A stretch of 64,000 nucleotides of DNA from Larimichthys crocea (GCF_000972845.2 NC_040016.1:23620026-23684025); one strand, 5' to 3'. Shown: positions 1-13,219, counted from the stretch's first letter. The notes: generated from the letters alone by a model not told the origin. Program-made: numbers and translations.

Positions 1-623
1 AGCCAGGCTCAGTCTAACATGATGATATCGGTCTCTGTCTTAACAATCAAATAACTTTTGAGCTTCAGCCCTGAGATCTTGGAACGTGGTGACAGCTTCA
101 CAAAGATGCTTGATTGGCCGCAGTTCAGCAGGACAAACTGAAGGTGAACTCTCAAAGGGTGCACATGTTGGGGTATTCAGAAGGTAAAGTACATTTCACT
201 GTGACAATCCCTTCACTCATTGTCAGGACAGCTTTGCACACTCTTGAAGAGAGTGAAAAGATTATGTTTAGCAAATTTGGGAATTAGGTAATTTCTGGTG
301 CAAAACAGAAATAAAATACAAAGAGATTTCTGAAAAGACGAGGTCTTCCCATACAACAGCATGTGTGTGTACATGTGTGCATGCTCCTCATAATCGGCTG
401 TAGTGTGATGAGAGTGTACATCTCGGTTAACTGAGCCTCTAATCTAATGATATTCATTGATACACTGGAGTGTGGCCTCAGCTTGCAGAGCAGAAAGTAA
501 TTAGTTACACTTTTAAACCAGAGCTAATCCTCGCTGCCAATATGCTGCTTGTTTCTCCCAAAATGTATGGGCAGCTCAAGTGTGAGTGTGTGCATGCGTG
601 CGTGCGTGCGTGCGTGCATGTGC

Positions 624-667
<44 letters not shown>

Positions 668-1414
668 TTAAAAACTGGAGGGGTGATATTTATAGATGCT
701 GAATGAGCACACCGATGCCCATCTCTCACTAAATGTACCAAAGTTTGAACTTCTAATTGTAGTAGCTTTACTTTCTTCACTGCATAACTGATTTCAGACC
801 AGTGTTGGTCACCAATCAAGCCAATCATTCATTCTATTTGACAATGCCACTGCAGTGATGCTTGTGTCTGAATAAAACTAAATCAAGCAGCGGATTCGAT
901 TAGTCTATGACATTGTGGAGCATGTGCGCAAACCATTTAACCATCCACAAATGGATGCATGTGCTCCACCACTCATTGCACCTTCACTCAATAAGAAGCA
1001 CGGCTCCAGACACAGTACCAAAACATCAGAACACATGTCGGTACACATGGCTGTGGCTATTTACTGCAGATCTCCTGCACACTGATTCAGCGACACAATA
1101 ATTGTGGTAAAAGTGCTTCAAATAAAAAGAAAGATTAAGTTCATAAATGTGCCTCTTGATAACCACAGATCCTTGCAAAACAATAGGACAATCATGACAT
1201 CAGTGAACAACCTAAACAATGTTTAACTCAAACTTAACGTCCATCTGATCGTCACCCTCTGATCTCTAGTAAACACATTAACACATTATTATGAATACCA
1301 GTCCACTACATCTAGAACTGAAATCACCAGCATCAACGTCTGTGTCTGCTATATATTACTATATATATAGATATCTATATCCGATCTATATCTATCTATA
1401 TATATATCCTATTT
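1..1414. other. Non-coding DNA, no gene seen
   Basis: This stretch is AT-rich and I recognise no exon or element in it. It contains a GTGC-rich run followed by a (GA)n microsatellite near 590-668, and AT-rich simple sequence at about 1350-1410 that abuts the next element. The open frames across the (GA)n tract exist only because a dinucleotide repeat has no stop codon in those frames. Confidence 0.6.
622..668. repeat. (GA)n microsatellite
   Basis: Nearly pure GA dinucleotides with one AAG interruption follow a short (GTGC)n run. On the minus strand it reads (TC)n and gives a false Leu-Ser open frame. Confidence 0.9.
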
Positions 1415-2144
1415 TAGTTCTGTCAAATTACCCGTTAATTTTGTCGCTAATTTACAGGACTAACGCGTTAAAAAACTTAACGCCATTACGTCGTTTTGTT
1501 TACTTCGTGCCGGCGCCATTTTGGCTGTGGCCCAGTCGAGCTTTGTTCCCGATATCTTAGTGTGTGTGTGCTTTGGGGTGTATCACGCGGCATTACTTCA
1601 ACCCTCCCGCGAGACTGCGCCCTGGGCGGTCGGCCCACATTGCCCATAGCTAAAACCCGGCCCTGCTTGCTTTTCGTTTAGGTCGATCTGCCCACATCCA
1701 CTATGGCGGGAACCCGTTAACGTCTTGCAGCACCGGACCCAACCTGCTCAGTGAGCGGCTGTGTATCTCTGTCATGATCTCTCCTCCCCTACCGGCGAGG
1801 TCTATTGTATCTCTGTCCTATGGCTTCTATCCTACCTAAAACGGCGCGTCTGTCTGCCTCGATGTCTCTGCTCTCTGCCTTCACACTCACCGGAGAGNNN
1901 NNNNNNNNNNNNNNNNNNNNNNNNNNNCAATAACATGAATGAATTTCATATACTTTATCTGAGTTTATTCTACATTAATTTGATCATTTTACATAAATAA
2001 ATATTCATTATAAGCTTCAGTCTCAGAAAAATGCATTTAATTTATTGATACATTTATTGATAGATTAATCGCGATTAATCGCGATTAATTACAGAAATTT
2101 TTGCGATTAATTAGTTAATTTTTTTTAATCGATTGACAGCCCTA
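1415..2144. mobile_element. hAT-like DNA transposon remnant, non-autonomous
   Basis: The left end reads TAGTTCTGTCAA and the reverse complement of the right end reads TAGGGCTGTCAA, so the terminal inverted repeats match at 10 of 12 positions. Next to each end are AT-rich subterminal stretches with repeated GTTAAT and GCGATTAATC words (1430-1490 and 2060-2130). The middle (1496-1897) is markedly GC- and CpG-richer than the surroundings, and a 30-base gap interrupts it. The element sits inside an (AT)n tract present on both sides, so a target-site duplication cannot be read. From general knowledge, teleost repeats with CAGGGCTGTCAA-type ends are usually filed under hAT. No transposase motif is visible. 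The family assignment is an inference. Confidence 0.6.
1898..1927. other. Assembly gap (30 N)
   Basis: Run of N inside the element at 1415-2144. Its true length is unknown. Confidence 0.99.
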
Positions 2145-3613
2145 ATATATATATATATATGAAGAAACCATTCAGAATTGATTCTCATGATTCTCATAAT
2201 GATCTTAACTTCATAGAAATGACAGATGTCATCTTATTGGAATAACAGCAAGATTATAATATCATGTATATTAATGTTGATATTATCTTTATTTATTTGG
2301 ATCCGCTTTAGCTAGCTATCACTATGACAACAGCTGTTCCTGAGGTCTACAGCACAGTTAAAAGAAATACAAACATGTAGCAGAGAGAATAAAACAGTAT
2401 TGTTTAGTGCATATTGACATGTTTACCAGTTAAGAGCATTTTCAGCACAAGCTCAGACAAACTGGATGTCTTTTTCTGCACTGAGGTATTCAACACAGCA
2501 GACAGATTGGGCATAAATATCCTCCCCTTGAATCGCTCAGGTATTGTGTCCTGCGCCGTCAGTAATGTCTCTTTAGGCCTTTTCATGCAGCACAAGTAAA
2601 CATCTCAAGGATGCAGCCAGATGGAATGAATGATATATGAGACTGGCAAAGCTTTTGTCCAAGAACTTCTCTGACGTCTTTCCAAATAGACTTGTTTACA
2701 AAACTCTATGAGTAACTGCTGGCAGTGCTGAGGATGCTGCTGTATAGCAAACAATCACTAATCATTAGTCATACCAAGAGAGAGTGCTGTGTGTTGTCTG
2801 TACGCTGACAGACAGACACAAACAGAGTGTGTGAAGACCTGAGTCCTGCCCCCTACTGGTGTGTTCTGGTATGACCCAGGAGGACAGAAACAGAGGGCCT
2901 GTCCTGAAGAGGACCTAACAGACTCATTTACAACTGTACAGTTGACCAATGTGAGCAGCTCTGAGCTGTACTGAGAGAAATGAGGCACAAAGGATTGAAG
3001 TGATACCTTCAATCCTGTTTGAGATATTGAGGAGAGTCTGTCAAAGAATATATTGTTGTAGAGGGACATTAAAAAATGTTAATTTGTCATTATTTTGCCA
3101 GAATACCATAATCAATGTCCACAATATGTGCAATTCCACAAGTGTAAAGCACATTTTATAGATGGACGTCTATTGACGACATGCCATTTTAGAACTGTCG
3201 TCAGTGTATGCAAATTTGTCAAATAAACTAAGATATTTGTAATACTGAGGTTTCCTCACCAAATGTCTCACCATAATTATCCATGTCTTTTTAATCATAC
3301 TGATGTTGTAAGATTCTGTTGTGAGAGACATCCTGACCCACAGTGCATCGTCTAAAGTGACGGAGACACTGTGGAAGTTCCGACCTGACAAGGCTCTAAC
3401 TGCAGAAGGCAGAGTGCACTGCTAGGGCAGACTCGCAAGGTCGTGCTGACTTTCTGTATAGATGTAGATGTATAGATTTCTTTCTTTTCTAAGGAGACTT
3501 CAATTTTTTCCTCTTGAAATCACGTCACATATTCACAGTCAGTAAACAGCAGGGACCCATGCTGTTTTCCTGGGAGAAGTCAGCCAGGAGTACTGACAGA
3601 GTATCTTTCCATT
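2145..3613. other. Non-coding DNA with one probable old dispersed repeat
   Basis: From about 2290 the text TTTATTTGGATCCGCTTTAGCT followed by an AACAGCTGTTCCTGAGGTC-like tail resembles the ATTTGGATCCCCATTAGCT-type 3' ends of teleost LINEs, but I cannot follow the match far. The rest shows no exon or transposon end that I recognise. Confidence 0.35.
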
Positions 3614-4460
3614 TTAGTAGTAGTAGCAGTAGTAGTAGCAGCAGTAGCAGTAGTAGCAGTAGTAGTAGCAGTAGCATAGCAGCGGTAGCTGCAGTAGCAA
3701 TAGTAGAAGCAGTAACAGTAGTAGCAGTAGCAGTAGCAGTAACAGTAGTAGAAGCACCAGTAGCAGTAGTAGAAGCAGCAGTAGCAGTAGTAGAAGCAGT
3801 AACAGTAGTAGCAGTGGCAGCAGTAATAGTAGTAGCAGCAGTAGCAGTAGCAACAGTAGCAGTAGCAGTAATAGCAGTAGCAGTAATAGCAGTAGCAGTA
3901 GTAGCTGAAGCAGTAGCAGTAGTAGAAGCAGCAGTAGCAGTAGTAGAAGCAGTAACAGTAGTAGCAGTAGCTGTAGTAGCAGTAGCAGTAACAGTAGTAG
4001 AAGCAGCAGTAGCAGTAGCAGTAGTAGAAGCAGCAGTAGCAGTAGTAGAAGCAGCAGTAGCAGTAGTAGAAGCAGTAACAGTAGTAGCAGTAGCTGTAGT
4101 AGCAGTAGCAGTAACAGTAGTAGAAGCAGCAGTAGCAGTAGCAGTAGTAGAAGCAGCAGTAGCAGTAGTAGAAGCAGCAGTAGCAGTAGTAGAAGCAGTA
4201 ACAGTAGTAGCAGTAGCTGTAGTAGCAGTAGCAGTAGCAGTAACAGTAGTAGCAGTAGTAGCTGTAGTAGCAGTAGCAGTAACAGTAGTAGAAGCAGCAG
4301 TAGCAGTAGCAGAAGCAGTAACAGTAGTAGCAGTATCTGTAGTAGCAGTAGCAGTAGTAGTAGTAGTAGCAATAGTAGTAGCAATAGTAGTAGCAGTAGT
4401 AGCAGCAGTAATAGTAGCAGCAGTAATAGCAGTAGTGGCAGTAGTAGTAGTAGTAGTAGT

Positions 4461-4504
<44 letters not shown>

Positions 4505-4859
4505 TAGTAGCAGTAGTAGTAGTGGTAGTAGCAGCAGTAGTAGTAGTAGTAGTAGCAGCAGTAGTAGCAGCAGTAGCAGCAGTAGTAGTAGTAGTAGCAG
4601 CAGTAGTAGTAGTAGCAGCAGTAATAGCAGTAGCAGCAGTAGCAATAGCAGTAGTAGCAGCAGCAGTAGTAGTAGTAGTAGTAGCAGCAGTAGCAGCAGT
4701 AGTAGTAGTAGTAGTAGTAGCAGCAGTAGTAGCAGTAGTAGCAGCAGTAATAGCAGTAGCAGCGGTAGCAGCAGTAGCAATAGCAGTAGTAGCCGTAGTA
4801 GTAGTAGTAGTAGTAGCAGCAGTAGTAGTAGTAGTAGTAGTAGCAGCAGTAGCAGATTG
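3614..4859. repeat. Long compound trinucleotide array (AGT/AGC)n with 123-bp higher-order unit
   Basis: About 1.25 kb consists almost entirely of AGT and AGC triplets, with scattered AAC, AAT, AAG and TGT variants all kept in the same triplet phase. The variant word CTGTAG recurs at 3971, 4094 and 4217, exactly 123 bp apart, and the flanking variant pattern (GAAGCAGTAACAGTAG before it, CAGTAACAGTAGTAG after it) recurs at the same spacing. An inner block of about 340 bp is therefore a tandem repeat of a 41-triplet unit. Because no triplet used creates a stop, very long open frames appear on both strands (Ser/Val/Ala-rich forward; Thr/Ala-rich and poly-Leu reverse). I do not regard these as genes. 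Confidence 0.95.
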
Positions 4860-6679
4860 ATAAGGAAACATCTTAATTTGAGTGACGGTTCTCAGGAACT
4901 GCAGCAGTATTCTAGAATTATACTGGAGAGTTAAATGACTACTCAAATAACTACTTGCTGTGAACTATGTACAGTAGAGTCTCTTTTGTACAGAGTGGTG
5001 ATTGAGTGAATGGGACAGCCATGAGCTTTATACAGTCCCTGATTTGGCAGCAGTCTTCCTGTGTTCTATCAAAGAGAGCTTGTCCACCTGCTAAATATCC
5101 AGCATTCCTTCATTTTCTAAAAATCCTGATAAACAAACTGAGCTGGGCTCGCTCACCCACTGCTGCTCCTCTAAAACACAAAGCCCTGTGTGACAAAGTT
5201 TTGTAGGCCAGCATCTGGTCAACCTCCACCTTTTCACTGAAGTATAAATTAGCCTAATAATGCAGGCACCACCAAAGGGCACATCACGGGGTCACAGCAG
5301 AACCATTGCAGCATACAGAAATAGAAATGGGACGCCCTGAGCTCCCGCAGACCCTCACATGAATGTGCACATTAGGGCCACAAGACTGCAAGGGTGGAAA
5401 GTGGGACAGGATCTGTCAGTCTCAGAGGAAATAAAGATTTCCCTTCTTTCTTTCTGTTTGATTCCTTCTCTTTACATCATCAACATGTTGTTCTCCTTTA
5501 CAGGCTGTGTCTGTATCAGGAAGCACCCATCATCATTATCCCCACATCAACCACAATACCATCCATTTCACCTCCTCATCTGGATTTTTTTCCTTTTGCC
5601 ATCACACATTGGACTGAATGACACATTTGGAAGGGACTCTCAAATGTACATTAGGATTGAGAGAGGAAGAAAATGACCCAGTAGGTGAGTTTTTATGCAT
5701 TACAGGTCATTATACAAGCGGCCTGAGAGCCACTCAGCCACCATTAACCAAGATGAGGGACCAACGGGACCACTTCCTGCCAGGAAGTAATGAGAGAAAT
5801 GTGGAGTGCATGTTTAGGGCTGATGGTTTCAGATGTTCCATGTCTGGAAATTACTCCAAGGCCACACTCTGGACTGTGGCACTGAATCCATTTATGATGC
5901 ACTGCCCAGAAGTAATTTATAGCAAAATGTGCTTCTCTGCTACCTTAAGTGGAACTTGACTTACATAATGTGCTATACTGCATCATCAGGGTCACTGCAT
6001 ATGCAATGCACTCAGCATCAACTCTGAAACAGAATGCAGGCGTGTGGAAAAAACACTGTTAAAATATCAAAATGTTTGAATGAATCCTAAATGAAGCAAT
6101 GATTGTAGACTTTAATGAAACAAAGAATTCAGACACATCAGCCTAACTATCATCCTTTATTCATCTGAATACATCTCACTGCTTTTTATTTTTCAGGATA
6201 AGAACAATTCAAGCATGACAGCTCTTACTCATCAACCACATCCTGACACCTAGACATCAGTGGTCACATTTTCTTTCCCTGCTTTTATCTCATAGACTTA
6301 ACATGCAGGGAGAACTTACTTAGTCGAGTAATGTGACAGTCCATCTTCTCTCATTTAAATTTCCTCATTAACTTGGATATAACATGGGGAGAAATGGAAT
6401 TGTGTTGCCCCAGCAGAGGAAGTAACAGAGAATGCTAATGTGACTCACCAGTCCATTCAACAGATTTCTACAGAATGAAGTTAAATGAAATATGGATTTG
6501 TTAAATTAATTTAGCGCACAGCAAACATGAGCAGCAGCATATTAACACTGTACATGTACTGTACATCTGTTTCAGATGTAGTCTGAAAATTCATCCTTCA
6601 TAGTCTGTCTAGGTTTATTCGACAACTCATTTTCTTTATTTAGTGAGAAGAGAAGTTATTCTATGTTTTGAAAGAGAGA
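4860..6679. other. Non-coding DNA, no gene or element recognised
   Basis: Two short overlapping open frames at 5359-5959 have no recognisable domain, and I see no convincing splice context around them. Confidence 0.5.
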
Positions 6680-6903
6680 GGTACACTACATATTTCATTC
6701 ACCCATTCACACACATTCATATACTGATGGCATTGGCTGCTATGCAAGGTGCCAACTGCTCATCAGGAGGAGCTAACCATTCATACACATTCACAATTTG
6801 GGGTTCAGTATCTTGCCCAAGGCCCATGCAGACTGGAGGGGATCGAACCGCGGATCTTCTGATTAGTGGACGACCTGCTCTACCTCCAAGACACAACTGT
6901 TCT
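6680..6903 (-). mobile_element. tRNA-derived SINE, family 1 (partial)
   Basis: Read on the minus strand, the head begins near 6900 with an A-box-like GGTAGAGCAGGTCG and a perfect Pol III B box GGTTCGATCC (plus-strand 6840-6849). The family body follows, including the complement of GGGGTTCAGTATCTTGCCC and of CATTCATATACTGATGG. The distal end (AAATGGTAAATGG) is missing, so the copy is truncated. A second, longer copy lies at 48201-48483. This is a widespread teleost repeat type. I do not assign a database name. Confidence 0.75.
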
Positions 6904-9900
6904 CCTGTTGCATGACGTCACTCATTTGAGAGTTCAGGTCGTTGATTTGCATATATTATACCGATATTTTACAGATATTTTTGCAGGTTGTGGGACCTGC
7001 ACATTACTGCACCTTTGTTTTCTTAGACTTAATGGAGGAAAATATTACACATGTATAATGTCTGATAAAGCACCACATACATTTTAGTCCCGCCTCATCA
7101 ACAAAAACCAAATATGCATTTTGTCATAGTTTTAATTAACAAAGATCTATTTTTAGTTTTCAGCTTTGTTACAGTTTCCTTTAATAAAATGAACAATGGT
7201 GTACATGAGAGGGAGCAGGGTAGTGTAGAAGTTGTTATAGAAGGGGTCAGATCATTGGATATTTAAAAAAATACAGTTCTGGACCAAGTGGAGTTTAAAT
7301 GAGTCTGAATGCCTGACTGTTACAGTGCACAAAGGAAACACTGCTTACTTTAAAGTTTTTTTAAGTAAGTTCTTTTAAGTATTCTTAATAAAAGGTGCAC
7401 ATCTATTCACGTTAAATGATATGAATACACATATTTTGGTGAAATTTACAGTTTAAAGTCAAAGTTTAATTGACGTGTGTCAGTGGTGTATAAAATTAGA
7501 ATTTCGTGCACAGCAGTGTTGCACCAGTCAACTCACAAACCACAGATTTTGGGTGAAGGCTGCTGCTGGAGTCTCGACAGATATGGAGAGCCTTTGCATG
7601 TGCTCATAGACTGATTCCAACAGTTACTTGTGATGGGCAGAGATCTCTTCCCAGCGATAGAAGTGAGCTAAAACTTGTGATCTGAATCAGCTGGGGTCAT
7701 TCTGGTCGGATTGGACTGTAACAGTTTGGAAAGGATGCAACTCACATACAGATGGGTTATGGACGTCTTAACATTTCAAGTTTCCTTTATTCAATAGACA
7801 GGCAAAGGTCATGTTGACATGGCAGAGCCAAACAGCCCACCTGAGCAGTGACACTTGTGCTCGGCCCTAATGGTGTGAGTTACTGCAGGGCAGGAGGGAG
7901 TGGCTGCAGCTGTAATGACAACCAGAGTTAGTATGTGGCTGAAGTCATGACAGGAGTACTGAATGAGTCAACTGGAATCTTCAGGTGGTGATCAGGCTCT
8001 GTTACTTTAAACAGCATGAGCTTCATTTGATTTACACTTGAGCAACATGAGCTCCAATGGGTCTGAATGCTAATTTTCTTTTTAATGCACTTTGGCCTTA
8101 ATTTGACTGTTTCACCATACACGCTAATGAGTAATTAGTCACATGTCAAGATTTTGTCCTGAATTTAGCATTTCTGTTGTATGTTTTAGTATTTTACTAG
8201 ACATACATCAGGGACTGCATTCCATTTCCACTTCCTGTCAGTTCTGCATGGCCCACGCATAGATTTGCGGGTATGCGTGTTCATGAGAGCATACAATTAT
8301 TTTTTGTATTTTATGATATGCTAAAAAAAAATACATTTGTTGTATGCCAGAAGACAGAAAGACGGGAAGTGACCGTCACCATACAGTGGATAAAATCCTG
8401 CACTGGGAGTCATCTGCACAAAGTGTTTACACACAGACATTAGCAGTAAAACACATCACTAAGTCATATGCTCATATTTGATGTTCGCTGCAGATTGCTC
8501 CCTCCCCTCGGACAGTTTTATAGCAACCTTAGTGGGTCAGTAGTAATTATATAATCTGCCTTCACCAATATAAAGACAAAATGAGTATACAACATAAAGC
8601 TGGAGGGCAGGCAATGACGGAACTGGTGCTGCATCCGGTTTGACAGAGCAAAGCTCAACAATACCCAGCAGTCCTTGTAGAGAGAGAGAGAGAGAGAGAG
8701 AGGTAAAGATCAATAAAGGGGTCAGTTTCAAATCTATGTGCATGATATTATGTTGACATGAGTTCTTGTGCGTGTGTGCGTATGTGTGCATGCATGTCAT
8801 GCCTCATGGTCAGAGCCAAAGACATCTGCTAAAAGCAAAAGATATCAAATGAGGACACCGGCCACAACCATATCAAGATGATACAATGTGTCATATTGAT
8901 CCTTGAGTGCTGTGGACAGGTCATCACTGCTTCACAATAAGGTGTGTCTCACATGGGAAACTCAAATAATACTGATTATATCACTACAATAACAAAGTCA
9001 TAGAACTATATTTAAACTATATTTAAATGGTGCAACCAAGGAGGTCGTGGCACTATGGACTGTGTCTCCTGCTATTTTGCTTTTTTAATGCTTTTAGGTC
9101 AGCACAAAGTAAACATGACTTGGTGATGGTGAATACAGATCAGAGTGTGAAGATATAAATCACATCAGTGGTGTCATCGCTTTGAAAAAAAAAACAGTGC
9201 CAATCACAGTGACACATGACAACAATACACTACTGCAAGTGATTAACTGGCTTTGCCAGGAATTCAGATTGTTGTGTGGAAGAACACGCAGCACCACGAA
9301 GAGATGTTTGTTTCTCAGACACTCATCAGCACAATGATGTTTGAAAAAATAATTAGATTAATTGTTTAACCAATCTAACACTAACCTTTTTGAGGGAATA
9401 CTTTTTGACATATCACAGTTGGGAAATGATAGGTGCACTTCTACATTTCTGTTGTGTGTCACTAAAACAGAGCCCACTCTGCTGCTTTTTTACACAAATA
9501 CAGCTTTCACTAACTAATGTATTCAAATAGCTCCTGCATGGTAGTGATGTACTGTCAATAAAACTCGATGCTTCCTGCAAGGACATCTGAAGTTTACCAG
9601 AAAAGAGAGGATCATCTTTGATACACTGGAAGACTTTTAAAGTAAAACATCTCTGCAGAAGTCTCATTATCAGCAAAGCAGAAGCAACTGGAATTAATTA
9701 GTGTGTAAAAACAGTATTTGTGTTCAAAAGAAATGCACAATAAAAGCGCATATTGTAAATTCACACAAAAGAAAATAAAATAAAAAATAGAACAGAAAAA
9801 ATACCAAATGAAAGTAGATGAGAGTGTATTTCTGTTTCTGAGTGTTGGCTGAAATAAACTAAGATAATTATATAAAATAAGTACTACAATGGCTCACACT

Positions 9901-10628
9901 GAAAACTACTGTTCCGCATCCAAATCAAATTGAATCAAATCAAATCAGACATTTGTTGAAATGTGTATTTCTTATCTTTGAAGGAGCATCCCATTCTCCA
10001 TCATTCTGCCCATGCAACCATTGACTACATTTTGAAAAGCTCATAAATTGTCATGAAACCATTGCTGATTGGTTAAAAAAGAAACATTTAGCCTCTTTGC
10101 TCTCCACACAAACATGCATGCAACTAAAGCCTGTCCAAACATGACTCGTCAATAATACACTGACTACAAATAAAAAGTCATGTTATGTATGTAATGTTTT
10201 ATACTTAAAGAGTGCTTTGTTATAAAACCCTTTAGATCCAATATATATATCTGCCTTAATCAATGGTGTGCTGCATACACTTGATACAAAAATATCAATG
10301 TGTCTCTTACTCGGTAAGGGCCTAATGCATGTATAAAAGAGAGGACTATACATCTCCAGTACTGTGTGGAACAGTAAATACGTGCTTCTGTTTACGACTG
10401 CTAAGTGAAGTGGGTGATAAATGCCTTCACACTTAAACAAAATGAACACTTGGGAAACTACAAAACTACTGCAAGTATCACAGCCCACCAGACTCCACAT
10501 AAAGGTCACATATCTGTAAAGGTTAATACGCAGCATGAAAACATTGGTGTACTGCTACATTTAGTCTGAACTGAAGGACTGACTTAACCTTCACAACTTC
10601 AGATTCATTAAGGATCAATAGTCTGCAG
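6904..10628. other. Non-coding DNA, simple repeats only
   Basis: Nothing coding is supported. A (GA)n tract lies near 8680-8702. The remainder is ordinary AT-rich sequence with small unconvincing open frames. Confidence 0.5.
8680..8702. repeat. (GA)n microsatellite
   Basis: Pure GA dinucleotide run of about 23 bases. Confidence 0.85.
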
Positions 10629-10631
10629 ATG

Positions 10632-10940
10632 CTGCTAAATTGTAAATGCATTTCATTACTTGTTTGCACATCTTTCATATTGCATTACCACTTGGTCCCA
10701 AGCAGGAAGAAACATCCTACGGCCATGCACATATTATTCAAAAGGAGCAACAAAGTATCATCACTGCCTTGTCATGACAGAGTACAACCTTTTGAGCTTT
10801 TATCATCAAGCAAACAAAGAGCATATCTGTGGAGCAGAGCACCAGTCCACTCAACCTGCCAGTCGGCATTTCATTAGAGCAATACCCCGCACTGTGAGAC
10901 ATTGGTTAGAAAATACTGTTAAAATCCTGGCTGAAACATA
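10632..10940 (+). pseudogene. LINE reverse-transcriptase C-terminal fragment
   Basis: The forward frame has a series of short matches to the region downstream of the reverse transcriptase in teleost LINEs: LSYCITTWSQAG near 10672-10707, then a YSKGATK...HHC block, then a YNLLSF motif near 10783-10800. The end (PRTVRHWLENT) resembles the terminal block of the same proteins. The stretch between is out of register or deleted. There is no catalytic domain and no 3' tail, so this is a dead scrap. The clade (L2, Rex or similar) cannot be settled by eye. The match is from memory of the family pattern, not from a search. Confidence 0.5.
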
Positions 10941-13199
10941 ACCAATCACGTGACCACTAACCACAGAGCATGCAGTATTCTGTTTAATCATCATTGTGAT
11001 GCTATGTTTTGAATGGGAGCTGCTGGTATGTTGCAATGCTTATTCTCTGTAGGCCTGTCTGACATATCCAACCTAACTGTGCTAGTCTGTAAACACGGCT
11101 AAAAACATGTTATCTCATGTTTGAGACTCAGTCCAGTCCTAAGTGTTAACCCCTGCTTTGCAGCAGATGATCAAGATGATTTGACAATTGCTAAAAGCAG
11201 GCAGCATTGGTTTAATCTGCCCCCAAACTGCTATGGTCCAATCAGGGTGCAGTACATCACTTTAAATGCCAGAGTGTTCACCTTTATGAGGACAGAACTA
11301 ACAGCTGTAGCAGTACAGTGTGACCAAGCACACAATCCCTGAAAGTGTCTGTGTACAGCAATGTGTAGAGCTGTGACGATATGATAACAACATAACCACA
11401 ATACTGTGTTATGCGTTTTCAACATGGAAAAACTGAGTATGGACTTATCATTAGAATTGATTTTACAAAGTCTCTAAAAGACACTGTAGTTCAAGACTGG
11501 ATTACAAAGCTTCTGAAAGAGATGAGATCAAATCAGAGCAACACTGAACAGCTCAACTGTAACATTAGCCTCTTCTGTTGGCTGGATTCAGACAGGATTT
11601 GGCACGGCAGTGAGAACGGAGGTTTTTTCATTCATTTGAATGGAGGTCGTCCACTTCGGCTGTCAGCGAGAAACAGCTCTGGTGTGTGGGGGAGAATTTG
11701 GAAAAGAGATCCAACTTTTGGGAAAATGGAGCCCCACGTCACGTTCCACAAGCCAAACAGACACTCAGATTGGTCAAACCTCCACAGACAGCCTGAGATG
11801 TCTCTGAAGCAGAGACTGTCCAGGTGGATTCATGGACTAAACTCTGATCATCTACCTGTGTGTGTGATTTACTTTGTTTTTTTTATGTACCAGCTTCTAA
11901 ATCTGAGTCAGACTTGCAGAGAGAGAGACTTTTGGTCAAGAGACATATAGTAACAATAACGAGCGTCGGCCTTGATAAAGCTGTTAATCAGAGAAATAAA
12001 AAGGTATTTCCTGACTGTTTCACAGCAGTTAAATTCAGCACCTACTGTACGCTCCCTTCACCAACACACAACCCTGCTACGACTGGCTGCAATGCCTAAT
12101 CTTGTGTGAATTGAGTGGTCAGTCATTCAGTGCACATAGCAAATAGAACAACTGCAAAAGAATGGGGATATGTTGCTTTTTTTTTTTTTTTTTAACCAGA
12201 GTATGGACAACTCCATACTGTCACAGTCCTATTATTGTGTCGTCCTCTTCTTCAGAGCATGCTGTAGATTCTTGAAGGAACATGTATGACAAAATAAATA
12301 CTTTTTTGTAGACTTTTTGTTGGAAGGATGTCCAGTAGATAAATGTGTTTGGAGGTCTGTCAGACACTGAGCCACTGCACAGCAGTTTATATGTCATACG
12401 TTTTTATATGATCAGATGACATCTCACAGTTAACATCACAGAAAACCTTCTCTCTGTCTTAAAGATCACAGGACAAACAACAGAATACAACCTTGAACTT
12501 ACAAAAGCTTTTGGAGCAGGAATGTGCTTCTGTATGCATTTTACCAACTAAGAGTGAGTTGCCCTTTGAATTGTGACATAGAGGTACATTACAATGGGCC
12601 ACAGGTCTTAATGTCTGCTGGACTTTCCGGCAGAAAACAGCTCTGCATTAACAAAAACAAGTGTTTGTGCTAGCATGTGGTACAGATGACAAAATATGGG
12701 TGTCAAAATAGGGTGTCACTCCCTGTACAGATTGTAAAGCCCTCAGAGGCAAATGTACTTTGTGACTTGGGGCTATATCATTAAGATTTGATTTGATTTG
12801 ATATCAAACCAACATTTAGTGACTCTCTTAAACGTCTTCTGCCTCACTGCTCATCAGGTTCTAACTCAATTTGCAGGATGGAGATGATGTATGGTCAGCC
12901 TCTCAAAACTATTTCCATCAAGGACCAATCACAGTTCTGTTACACCACCATCTGACTGACATTATCTCAGACTTCGACAGGAAGTTTGCATTTAGACAGT
13001 TCTTATGTAAAACCTGAGCAGGATTAGGGACACAGATAACGTCTGCATTTTTGACCAATCACACAAGAAGCCCAGGTAATGCCAGTCCTATATAAACAGG
13101 GTGTTTTATAGAGCCTCATGTCATTGCTCAGTATGGAGATCTGCAGCATGGCAGTCGTATCTGGAGCTAATCTTTTGTATTTGAATTGGAAATGGAAGA
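10941..13199. other. Non-coding DNA; one unassigned 179-codon open frame
   Basis: An open frame at 11411-11950 (+) is the longest non-repetitive one in the window, but it shows no domain, signal peptide or splice context that I recognise. Its Leu/Ser/His-rich composition looks like chance. A poly-T run is at 12178-12194. Confidence 0.4.
12728..12806 (+). mobile_element. LINE 3' end fragment with (GATTT)n tail
   Basis: TGTAAAGCCCTCAGAGGCA, then TTGGGGCTATAT, then GATTTGATTTGATTTGAT is the typical 3' untranslated end and short-repeat tail of teleost L2/Rex-like LINEs. Only the last 80 bases or so are present, as expected for a 5'-truncated insertion. Confidence 0.5.
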
Positions 13200-13219
13200 G
13201 ACATACATACATACATACA

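Noticed and set aside
470..828. Open frames over the (GA)n tract encoding Arg-Glu or Leu-Ser repeats
   Set aside because: Microsatellite artefact with no splice or promoter context.
3514..4946. Very long open frames (448, 473 and 388 codons) on both strands
   Set aside because: They are produced by the stop-free trinucleotide array. The products are low-complexity Ser/Val/Ala, Thr/Ala or Leu runs with no gene context.
6680..6903. tRNA gene at the B-box match
   Set aside because: The A and B boxes belong to a SINE head. No complete cloverleaf or anticodon arm pairing can be drawn.
11411..11950. 179-codon open frame, plus strand
   Set aside because: Longest non-repetitive frame in the window, but it has no recognisable domain, codon pattern or exon structure.
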